Of a DNA stretch of 64,000 nt, positions 27,027 through 33,528 are shown one piece after another. Both the position numbers and the translations under genes were made by a program. Position 1 is the stretch's first letter; each line of letters begins with the position of its first letter. The notes beneath the pieces are model-generated. The model saw nothing but the letters and a program-made list of their open reading frames with translations, searched no databases and was not told the origin of the DNA. Source of the stretch: Enterocola sp045654205 (GTDB lineage Bacteria; Bacteroidota; Bacteroidia; Bacteroidales; Paludibacteraceae); the NCBI GenBank assembly GCA_045654205.1, contig JAZOMZ010000028.1, positions 84,297 through 148,296 of the forward strand, written 5' to 3'.

Positions 27027-27075
27027 GGTTGCGGTCACTGAGCCTGTCGACGTATTGATGACCGACAGGGAATAA
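27027..27075. repeat. Dispersed repeat, copy 2 (5' region of lpxK)
   Basis: 49 bp, GGTTGCGGTC to AGGGAATAA, matching 20243-20290 with two substitutions and one indel. CCTGTCG and CGACAGG inside it can pair as a 7-bp stem. Read on the minus strand it stays open in the lpxK frame and offers a GTG start. Confidence 0.85.
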
Positions 27076-27098
27076 GTGCCAGCAACTGAACGACTCAA

Positions 27099-27106
27099 CA
27101 AATTTA
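27099..27106 (-). promoter_or_regulatory. lpxK: -7 box of lpxK
   Basis: TAAATTTG on the minus strand matches TAnnTTTG exactly. Transcription would begin near 27092, in front of the repeat and below the ATG at 27176. The -33 element is not clear. Confidence 0.5.
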
Positions 27107-27114
27107 ATAAATTA

Positions 27115-27146
27115 TTTGCTTTTTTAGCGCTATATTTATAATTTTG
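27115..27146 (+). promoter_or_regulatory. ilvE: Promoter of ilvE-aroQ
   Basis: TTTG (27115-27118), 20 nt, TAATTTTG (27139-27146): a complete Bacteroidetes promoter with optimal spacing, 38 nt before the ilvE ATG, back-to-back with the lpxK -7. Confidence 0.8.
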
Positions 27147-27184
27147 CACCTTAATTATAGAAAAAATTATAAACATTAAATAAT

Positions 27185-28204
27185 ATGGAAAACATTAATT
27201 GGTCTGAACTTGGTTTTTCTTATATGAAAACCAATGGTAACGTACGTTGCGAATATCACAACGGAAGTTGGGGAAATCTAGAGTGGCACACAAATGAATA
27301 TATCAATATGCACATGGCTGCTACATGTCTTCACTATGGTCAAGAAGCATTTGAAGGCTTAAAAGCATTCCGTGGCGTAGATGGTAAAATTCGTATCTTC
27401 CGCCTAGACGAAAATGCAAAACGTTTAGCTTCATCTTGTAGAGGTATCTGCATGCCAGAGCTTCCAGAAGGTCTTTTTGAAGAAGCTGTTATCATGGCAG
27501 TTAAAAACAATATCGATTTCATTCCTCCATACGGAAGTGGTGCTTCTTTATATATTCGTCCTGTACTATTTGGTTACACAGCACAAGTAGGTGTAAACCC
27601 TGCTAAAGATTATATGCTTATCGTGTTTGTTACCCCAGTAGGTCCTTACTTCAAAGGTGGTTTCTCAACAAATCCTTACGTTATCACACGTAAATACGAC
27701 CGTTCTGCTCCTCTTGGCACAGGTATCTATAAAGTAGGTGGTAACTATGCTGCATCTCTAGCTGCTCACCAAGAAGCTCACGATAAAGGTTATTCTTCTG
27801 AGTTCTATCTAGACGCAAAAGAAAAGAAATATATCGACGAATGCGGTGCAGCAAACTTCTTTGGTATCAAAGACAACACTTATATCACACCAAAATCTTC
27901 ATCTATTCTTCCTTCTATTACAAACAAGAGCTTAATGCAAATTGCAGAAGACCTTGGTCTAAAAGTAGAACGTCGTCCTATCTCAATCGACGAACTAGAA
28001 ACATTTGAAGAAGCAGGTGCTTGCGGTACAGCAGCAGTTATTAGCCCAATCCAACGTCTAGACGACCTAGACAACAACAAGTCTTATGTGTTCTCTAAAG
28101 ACGGCAAACCAGGTCCTGTTTGTACTATGCTTTACAACAAACTTCGTGCTATCCAAAATGGTGAAGCAGAAGACATTCACGGCTGGAATACTATCGTAGA
28201 ATAA
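27185..28204 (+). CDS. ilvE: Branched-chain amino acid aminotransferase
   Basis: A 339-residue PLP enzyme of fold type IV that interconverts Leu/Ile/Val and their 2-oxo acids with glutamate. LHYGQEAFEGLKAFRG (substrate loop), the Lys in GTGIYKVGGNYAAS (Schiff base), DECGAANFFGI and GTAAVISPI (PLP phosphate) are all visible. The length fits the longer branched-chain enzymes rather than D-amino-acid aminotransferases. Its stop overlaps the aroQ start in TAATG, so the two are coupled. It has a consensus promoter. Confidence 0.95.
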   Translation: MENINWSELGFSYMKTNGNVRCEYHNGSWGNLEWHTNEYINMHMAATCLHYGQEAFEGLKAFRGVDGKIRIFRLDENAKRLASSCRGICMPELPEGLFEEAVIMAVKNNIDFIPPYGSGASLYIRPVLFGYTAQVGVNPAKDYMLIVFVTPVGPYFKGGFSTNPYVITRKYDRSAPLGTGIYKVGGNYAASLAAHQEAHDKGYSSEFYLDAKEKKYIDECGAANFFGIKDNTYITPKSSSILPSITNKSLMQIAEDLGLKVERRPISIDELETFEEAGACGTAAVISPIQRLDDLDNNKSYVFSKDGKPGPVCTMLYNKLRAIQNGEAEDIHGWNTIVE

Positions 28205-28617
28205 TGAAAATTCTAATTATAAACGGGCCTAATCTTAACCTATTAGGCACACGTGAACCAGAAATTTACGGCAAGGAGGGTTTTGAAACCTTCCTTACCT
28301 ATTTACGTGAAGAGTATTCAAACATCCAAATAGATTATTATCAATCTAATGTGGAAGGCGAAATCATCAACAAACTTCACGAATATGGTTTTGATGCAGA
28401 CGGCATTATCCTAAATGCAGGAGCATATACCCACACCTCTATTGCCATTGGCGATGCCATCAAGGCCATCACCACACCAGTAGTAGAAGTGCACCTTTCA
28501 AACGTGTTTGCTCGCGAAAGCTACCGTCACGAAAGTTTCCTTACTCCAGTCTGCGTAGGTTGCATCTCCGGCTTCGGTCTAAAATCATACAAACTCGCCC
28601 TAGAAAGTTTCTTGTAG
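28204..28617 (+). CDS. aroQ: Type II 3-dehydroquinate dehydratase
   Basis: A 137-residue shikimate-pathway enzyme. It opens with the NGPNLNLLGTREPEIYG motif whose Tyr is catalytic, and holds YQSNVEGE, LNAGAYTHTSIA and the EVHLSNVFARE segment with the catalytic His. All functional residues are present and the length is normal (the enzyme is a dodecamer). It is the second gene of the ilvE operon and ends at a strong hairpin. Confidence 0.95.
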   Translation: MKILIINGPNLNLLGTREPEIYGKEGFETFLTYLREEYSNIQIDYYQSNVEGEIINKLHEYGFDADGIILNAGAYTHTSIAIGDAIKAITTPVVEVHLSNVFARESYRHESFLTPVCVGCISGFGLKSYKLALESFL

Positions 28618-28620
28618 AAC

Positions 28621-28649
28621 AATAAAAGCCACGTGAGGTGGCTTTTATT
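28621..28649. terminator. Bidirectional terminator between aroQ and fic
   Basis: A 12-bp stem, AATAAAAGCCAC with GTGGCTTTTATT, and a 5-nt loop, between convergent genes. Confidence 0.85.
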
Positions 28650-30135
28650 ATTTAAAAATCCTATCTATAATTTCCAATTTTGCTTGTGAAGGTTCTTCGT
28701 ATGCATTGCATGCTCTTAGATATTCTTTAAGTTCAGTAAAATCTGTACCATACAAGTTGTCACTAAACTTTTGTAATTTTACCATTACATTTACGTATGC
28801 AGAAGGGTCTTTCTGGCGTGTTAATTTTCTTAGTGCTAAAATATAATCTTCCCTAAAAACAGTTGGAACAATGATTCTTGTTTGCTCTGCTTTTACTAAC
28901 TCAGCATTCATCATTATACGCGAAATTCTTCCATTACCATCGTTGAATGGGTGCACTTCGCTAATCATAAACATCATAAAGATTGCACGTGCAAATGGGT
29001 CTTTAAGTGCTGAATAGAATTTATATCCATAGTTTAATGTCCCTTTTACCAATCTATAATCCACAAATTCTGTATTCCCAGCTCTATTATTTCTTGTTTT
29101 AAAAATACCAGGTTCTAGGTGTGGACGACCACCTAGAAGTATTGAATGTCTTGATTGTAAAATTGAATATAGTTCATCAATAGATGATGGAGTACGGTTC
29201 ATTTCCGCTCTATTAGATAGTACCTTAAATGTCCCTAATATGTCATGCGAGTCTTCGTCACGGCGTGGAATTGGAATTCCAGAATCGACAATTTGTTTTG
29301 CTTCATCAATTTCAAATTCTGTACCTTCTATATAGTTTGAAAAATAACTTTCAAAGAAAGAGAAAAGCCTAAAAGATTCTTCGTCTTTGTTTCGGTTAAC
29401 CCTTTCTACAAAATATTCATCTTTAATAGCATGGAATAGTGCTTCAAATAATTCACCCCTTGTTTGATCGAAAGGTAAACCCACAGATAACGCTTTAGCA
29501 GATGGTGTTGTAAGAATATCAGAAGAATGAGTTGATAGCAACGCAGATATTATTTTGCAGATTCTTTCATACTCTTTTGGCATATTAAGTCTTTCTGAAA
29601 CTTCTCTTAATTTATCTCTATACTCATTAAGTTTTTCTTCACCGCCTATAAGTAATATTTTTTCTAATTTATTTTCTATATCAGCAATAGGTAATGATTT
29701 TGAATTTTCATTATCTTTTCTTGCTATTTGCATATTTTCAAGCAACCATCTATACTCACTTGCAATATAAATTCCGTTGTATGGCAAGTCTCCTTCGTCT
29801 GCTGCAGGACCTTTTAAAAGATTTATAGTTATTCCAGGTAAATCTGTTACTTTCTTAGAATAAGTTGTTGTCAAGTAAAAATTACCTTCTGGAGTAGGGC
29901 GCATTTCTTTAGCACTTCTATGACTAATTATTGCTTCAGGGTAACGCCATACAAGAATATCAATGATATTTCTTCTTACAATATGTTCAAAACTATCAAT
30001 GGTGTTGGAGGTATATAAACGCGGTGCTATTTTACGTAGTTTACCTGCTTTCTCCAACAATGATATTTGTCTTGAAACATTAGAATCAGAAGATGCAAAT
30101 ATTATTTCCTTTGTAATATCTACTTTACTATTCAT
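28648..30135 (-). CDS. Fic domain AMPylase fused to AbiEi-like winged-helix domain
   Basis: A 495-residue protein from the ATG at 30135; an in-frame ATG at 30162 is upstream of the likely transcription start. Residues 1 to about 120 resemble the AbiEi antitoxin winged helix (SRQISLLEKAGKLRKIAPRLY, then HRSAKE). The C-terminal half has the Fic motif HPFNDGNGRISR (about 395-406), complete for AMP transfer. SNYIEG (about 270) fits the inhibitory [S/T]xxxE[G/N] motif on the N-terminal side, so this is a class II Fic with built-in restraint. Six operator-like repeats lie just upstream, which suggests self-regulation by the N-terminal domain (inference). The target protein is unknown. Confidence 0.85.
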   Translation of the reverse strand: MNSKVDITKEIIFASSDSNVSRQISLLEKAGKLRKIAPRLYTSNTIDSFEHIVRRNIIDILVWRYPEAIISHRSAKEMRPTPEGNFYLTTTYSKKVTDLPGITINLLKGPAADEGDLPYNGIYIASEYRWLLENMQIARKDNENSKSLPIADIENKLEKILLIGGEEKLNEYRDKLREVSERLNMPKEYERICKIISALLSTHSSDILTTPSAKALSVGLPFDQTRGELFEALFHAIKDEYFVERVNRNKDEESFRLFSFFESYFSNYIEGTEFEIDEAKQIVDSGIPIPRRDEDSHDILGTFKVLSNRAEMNRTPSSIDELYSILQSRHSILLGGRPHLEPGIFKTRNNRAGNTEFVDYRLVKGTLNYGYKFYSALKDPFARAIFMMFMISEVHPFNDGNGRISRIMMNAELVKAEQTRIIVPTVFREDYILALRKLTRQKDPSAYVNVMVKLQKFSDNLYGTDFTELKEYLRACNAYEEPSQAKLEIIDRIFK

Positions 30136-30320
30136 ACAAATTTTATAGATAAACTTTTGCAAATATACAAATTTTGTCGATTGTAAATGTTAAATTGATA
30201 AATTTTGTAGATTATAAACACTCATTCTACAAATTTTGTAGATTAAAACTCCCCAAAATTCCCAAAACCTACAAATTTTGTCGATTATAAATGTTAAAAT
30301 GATAAATTTTGTAGATTAAG
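30136..30320. repeat. Six helically phased operator-like repeats before fic
   Basis: The core AAATTTTGT(A/C)GATT begins at 30138 (degenerate), 30169, 30200, 30231, 30273 and 30304, all in one orientation. Steps are 31, 31, 31, 42 and 31 nt, i.e. three or four helical turns, so all copies face the same side of DNA. With flanks, the best copy (30229-30243) is a 15-bp odd palindrome CTACAAA-T-TTTGTAG. Copies 2-3 and 5-6 form a duplicated block of about 50 bp. Copy 1 abuts the fic start codon and copy 2 sits just upstream of its -7 box. Confidence 0.85.
30160..30167 (-). promoter_or_regulatory. -7 box of the fic gene
   Basis: TATATTTG on the minus strand matches TAnnTTTG. It lies between operator copies 1 and 2 and predicts transcription from about 30153, which supports the start codon at 30135. 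Confidence 0.6.
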
Positions 30321-30373
30321 AGGTGAAGTTTACTGCTTTATGATAATAATTTATTGAATTACGATAAATTTAT

Positions 30374-30403
30374 TTTGTTTTTCAAGAAAAGTGTGTATCT
30401 TTG
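30374..30403 (+). promoter_or_regulatory. Promoter of the esterase gene
   Basis: TTTG (30374-30377), 18 nt, TATCTTTG (30396-30403). It lies 57 bp beyond the last operator copy, so it is probably independent of it. Confidence 0.65.
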
Positions 30404-30452
30404 CATCGTGAAACTAATTAGTTCGTGTATCAATTGTCAAACTAACAATCTA

Positions 30453-30502
30453 AAACTATGAAAAAATTTAAAGTATTAACTATTTTGCTGTTTGCATTGA
30501 TT
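30453..30502 (+). repeat. 50-bp gene-start repeat, copy A
   Basis: Identical over all 50 bases to 31654-31703. It covers five leader bases, the ATG and the first 15 codons of the esterase. Twelve further leader bases (GTCAAACTAACA) match at 30436-30447 and 31634-31645. Confidence 0.9.
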
Positions 30503-31603
30503 GTATCATCTACATCTTTGGCACAACAAGTTGCAAATGTTGGAACTAAAACATTTAAATCTAGATATTTCTCTTTTGATAGAGAAGTATTAATATACAC
30601 TCCAGAAAATTATAATGAAGCAACTCAAAGTGAGTATGATGTTATTTATGTATTTGATGCACAAGCACGTTCTTTTTTTGATTTGGTGCATGCTTTGTTG
30701 CATTACAATGTGCAAGATCAAAATGATCAAAATTTTATAGTGGTTGGGGTAGTTTCACCCTTTATGCCAGAAATAGAGTATCATAGGAATAATGATTTTC
30801 TGCCTATCCCAGAGTACATAACTCTGTCAACACCCTATTACGGCAAATCTAATGAGTTTAAGAAATTTATCAAAGAAGAATTAATGCCATATATTAATAC
30901 ACATTATCAAACTTCTGGACATACATTGGCAATAGGCCATTCTTTAGGAGCTTCATTTGCTTTGGACGTTTTGGTTACTGATGAACTTTTTGATGACTAT
31001 ATAGCAATATCTCCAAATTTTGCTTGGGATAAAGAAAGATTTGCTAGAGGTTTTATGCAATATGATTTTAATAATAAAAAACCACGTTATATATACTTAT
31101 CTATGGCAAACGAATCAGAAATGACTGGATGGCCAACAGAATGGCGTCCTGCTTGGGAAAAGGTGAAGAAGTTTGTGGAAACCTCTCAATTTCCTCAATA
31201 CATTCAGATAAAAATTTCTGAATTTCCTGCATTAGAACATAATAAAACAATATTACCAGCCTTGTTAGAGGCATTATCAGATTATGTAAAATATCGTCAG
31301 AGCCCTATTATTTCAGATTCAACCTTATATCCTGTTCACATAGAATTATCTGGTGTTTCTCTTCGTGGCGACGTGTATATAACAGGAAATCAGTCGTCTC
31401 TATGTAATTGGAATCCACAAGGAGTAAAGATGAAACAATTAAATGACTCAACCTATAGTATTGATTTACAATTACAATTACCTGTAGATTTTAAATTTAC
31501 ACAAGGAAGCTGGGAAAATCAAATTTGGATAGAAAATGGTAATGCTGGAAATCAACGCATATCACTGCCTAGCAAAACCACGAAATATTATAAAACGTTT
31601 TAA
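30458..31603 (+). CDS. Secreted esterase-like alpha/beta hydrolase with C-terminal CBM20-like domain
   Basis: A 381-residue protein with a signal peptide (about 1-22, SLAQQ). The hydrolase domain (about 30-285) is of the Fes/IroE putative-esterase type, with the nucleophile in GHSLGAS (about 161-167) and a candidate His in LEHNKTI. The last 85 residues (about 295-381) read as a starch-binding-like beta-sandwich: VYITGNQSSLCNWNP is close to the CBM20 entry motif. Such pairs act on carbohydrate esters, oligosaccharides or siderophore esters; the substrate is unknown. It is the first gene of a short plus-strand cluster, and its 5' end is duplicated before the next gene. Confidence 0.8.
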   Translation: MKKFKVLTILLFALIVSSTSLAQQVANVGTKTFKSRYFSFDREVLIYTPENYNEATQSEYDVIYVFDAQARSFFDLVHALLHYNVQDQNDQNFIVVGVVSPFMPEIEYHRNNDFLPIPEYITLSTPYYGKSNEFKKFIKEELMPYINTHYQTSGHTLAIGHSLGASFALDVLVTDELFDDYIAISPNFAWDKERFARGFMQYDFNNKKPRYIYLSMANESEMTGWPTEWRPAWEKVKKFVETSQFPQYIQIKISEFPALEHNKTILPALLEALSDYVKYRQSPIISDSTLYPVHIELSGVSLRGDVYITGNQSSLCNWNPQGVKMKQLNDSTYSIDLQLQLPVDFKFTQGSWENQIWIENGNAGNQRISLPSKTTKYYKTF

Positions 31604-31653
31604 CTCATATAGTATCAACTTTTTTCAGTTCAAGTCAAACTAACACAAATTTT

Positions 31654-31703
31654 AAACTATGAAAAAATTTAAAGTATTAACTATTTTGCTGTTTGCATTG
31701 ATT
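31654..31703 (+). repeat. 50-bp gene-start repeat, copy B
   Basis: A perfect copy of 30453-30502, here forming the start of the DUF2975 gene: leader, ATG and codons 1-15. Confidence 0.9.
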
Positions 31704-32330
31704 ATAGTAAATGCAATTATTGACAAATCAGCCATTCTTTTACCTCCTAACGCAAACTTCATTGAATACTTTGCAAAAAGAGTTCCTGTGTATTGCAGAA
31801 TAGAACCTAAGGATGACATTAATGAATTACCTTTAATTAATGTTGGTGATGTACAAATAGAAAATCTATCTTCACAAGCAGACCTTTCTGTGATTACTGA
31901 ATATTCTGGAGTTTCTATGCTTTGGCTTAAAAAGACTGCACAAAATCGCCATGAAGCGAACGAAATGTTTCTTGCAACAATTTTATTGGCAGTGGTGTCG
32001 GTTATTATAGTTGCTATTATCAATATATATGTTCTAGTTCTTGCATGTAAGGTGCTATGGGGCTTTGCAAAAGAAAAAATCTTTACATTTCAACAATCTA
32101 AAAGGATTGGTCGCATTGTATTTTTACTAATTCTTTCAGATGTTATTGCAAATATTTTCACATTGAGCACGCACTATTATGCTGCATCAAAACTAACATT
32201 TGCAAACTGGGAATTTGTTATGCCAAATCTTTATATATCTGGTATTATTACTGCCATAATTCTTTGGTTGTTCAACGAAATGCTTAAACATACAATTTTA
32301 CTAAAAGAAGAACAATCTTTAACTATTTAA
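31659..32330 (+). CDS. DUF2975 integral membrane protein with borrowed N-terminus
   Basis: A 223-residue membrane protein. After an N-terminal hydrophobic helix there is an extracytoplasmic loop (about 25-100), then three more helices (about 105-132, 150-170 and 190-210). The layout and the following small XRE regulator match the DUF2975/YozG-like pair known from many bacteria. The first 15 codons are identical in DNA to those of the preceding esterase, so the original start has probably been replaced by a copied signal-peptide region that now forms the first helix. Its function is unknown; membrane control of the partner regulator is a guess. Confidence 0.7.
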   Translation: MKKFKVLTILLFALIIVNAIIDKSAILLPPNANFIEYFAKRVPVYCRIEPKDDINELPLINVGDVQIENLSSQADLSVITEYSGVSMLWLKKTAQNRHEANEMFLATILLAVVSVIIVAIINIYVLVLACKVLWGFAKEKIFTFQQSKRIGRIVFLLILSDVIANIFTLSTHYYAASKLTFANWEFVMPNLYISGIITAIILWLFNEMLKHTILLKEEQSLTI

Positions 32331-32333
32331 TTT

Positions 32334-32540
32334 ATGCCAATAGTTGTAAATTTAGATGTAATGATGGCCAAGCGAAAGATTTCTCTTGGAGAATTGGCAG
32401 ACAAAGTGGGTATTACCCAAGCCAATTTGTCTATCCTAAAAACAGGCAAAGCCAAGGCCATACGTTTTGGTACGCTTGAGGCTATTTGCGAGGCACTTGA
32501 TTGCCAACCATCAGATATTTTAGAATACGTAAAAGAGTAA
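32334..32540 (+). CDS. Small XRE (Cro/CI-type) regulator
   Basis: A 68-residue protein that is a single helix-turn-helix: ISLGELADKVGITQANLSILKTGKAKAIRFGTLEAICEALDC, with the Gln-Ala-Asn recognition helix and the QPSDILEY end typical of the YozG/YdaS-like group. It starts four bases after the DUF2975 stop, so the pair is surely co-expressed. It probably binds its own promoter as a dimer; no operator was recognised. Confidence 0.85.
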   Translation: MPIVVNLDVMMAKRKISLGELADKVGITQANLSILKTGKAKAIRFGTLEAICEALDCQPSDILEYVKE

Positions 32541-32552
32541 AACATAATTATT

Positions 32553-33260
32553 ATGAAAAAATATTTATTATTATCAGCCGTTGCAATTGCAACATTAATG
32601 AGTTCTTGTCGTGATTTCTCATACGAGGAAGAAACAAATCGTGTATATATCGAAGGTCTAACTGTAGAAACTGTTGCTCACGAATATTTTGAAGAATCCA
32701 GATGGAATACTCCTAACATCTTATCACATGAGGTTAAAACAGATGTAACAAATTATGCAGATATACTAGAGCTTGACTCTACACTAGTTAAATACGAAGA
32801 TGTGCTTGCCAATGTGCAAAAATTTAATACCAAAGGTGACCTTGTTATTATGATGCATCGTATTCCAAAATTTGTAGTTGTAAATGCAGATGGAAAAGCA
32901 TCTTGCTATAAAGATTTTAGAAATTTGGGGAATGAAATCGTTTCTTTAGACCTAACAAACTGTATTTGCGCCACTTGTGTAGGATATGTCACAGATAGTT
33001 ACGTAGCACTACTTACTCCAGACCAACGTATTTATAACTGGAATACAGACCACCTAAATCGTTGTTTAGATTTCTACTCACTTGCAGATGGCACATACAT
33101 AGGCAGTATGAAACTACCAAAAGAGGTATGTGACATGTGGTTACAAGATGTTCATTTTGAAAATGGTCTATTAGAAGTGTATTACACCGATGCATTATTC
33201 AGCGAAAAGTACACGTACAAATTTAGCAAAGATATTGAGTCACTCCTAAACCAAGAGTAA
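32553..33260 (+). CDS. Hypothetical lipoprotein
   Basis: A 235-residue protein with a type II signal peptide: charged start, hydrophobic core and lipobox LMSSC (Cys19). The mature protein is mixed alpha/beta with a paired-Cys segment (LTNCICATCVG, about 130-140). No family is recognised. It follows the XRE gene by 12 bp and is the last gene of the transcript, before the hairpin at 33332. It is probably anchored to the inner leaflet of the outer membrane. Confidence 0.6.
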   Translation: MKKYLLLSAVAIATLMSSCRDFSYEEETNRVYIEGLTVETVAHEYFEESRWNTPNILSHEVKTDVTNYADILELDSTLVKYEDVLANVQKFNTKGDLVIMMHRIPKFVVVNADGKASCYKDFRNLGNEIVSLDLTNCICATCVGYVTDSYVALLTPDQRIYNWNTDHLNRCLDFYSLADGTYIGSMKLPKEVCDMWLQDVHFENGLLEVYYTDALFSEKYTYKFSKDIESLLNQE

Positions 33261-33331
33261 TACAAGCTAATAGATTCGCTTTAAGGACATAAATAGGATT
33301 AAAAATTTTTCTTCCGTAAGAAAGATTCTTC

Positions 33332-33363
33332 AAAAAGTTTCCTAAAAACTAGGGAACTTTTTT
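33332..33363 (+). terminator. Probable rho-independent terminator
   Basis: The stem AAAAAGTT/AACTTTTT, extended by CC/GG past a bulge, is followed by a T-run. It lies 72 bp after the lipoprotein stop. The rest of 33261-33528 holds only the 32-bp repeats and the promoter listed separately. Confidence 0.6.
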
Positions 33364-33410
33364 GTTTGTTAATAACTATTATTTTTCTAGCTCTACTTTA
33401 CATAATATCG

Positions 33411-33490
33411 AAAAATTTGGTGGAAAACGGCAAAACGACTAAAAAAAATTGGTGGAAAACGGCAAAATGGCAAAAAAAATTTGGTGGGAG
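33411..33490 (+). repeat. 32-bp tandem repeat, 2.5 copies
   Basis: TTGGTGGAAAACGGCAAAA begins at 33417 and 33449, and a third partial copy (TTGGTGGGAG) begins at 33481. The period is exactly 32 bp with poly-A spacers. The third copy supplies the -33 box of the next gene. Confidence 0.8.
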
Positions 33491-33511
33491 ATTTTTTAAT
33501 CTATATTTTTG
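33480..33511 (+). promoter_or_regulatory. Promoter of the AAA/DUF4143 gene
   Basis: TTTG (33480-33483), 20 nt, TATTTTTG (33504-33511): full consensus. It predicts transcription from about 33518, so the coding start must be the ATG at 33529 rather than the TTG at 33481. Confidence 0.75.
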
Positions 33512-33528
33512 TATCAAAATTTAATGGT

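Noticed and set aside
27239..27252. TAACGTACGTT resembling an Mpi-type inverted-repeat site
   Set aside because: It lies inside ilvE coding sequence, matches one base short of the remembered consensus, and has no inverted partner nearby.
30136..30162. Nine-residue longer start of the Fic protein (ATG at 30162)
   Set aside because: It lies at or above the predicted transcription start and overlaps the first operator copy and the -7 box.
30136..30320. CRISPR array
   Set aside because: The repeats are short (about 14-18 bp), AT-rich and palindromic, the spacers are not unique but partly duplicated, and there are no cas genes.
33481..33528. TTG-started N-terminal extension of the AAA/DUF4143 protein
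   Set aside because: It overlaps the -33/-7 promoter, and the predicted transcript starts just before the ATG at 33529.
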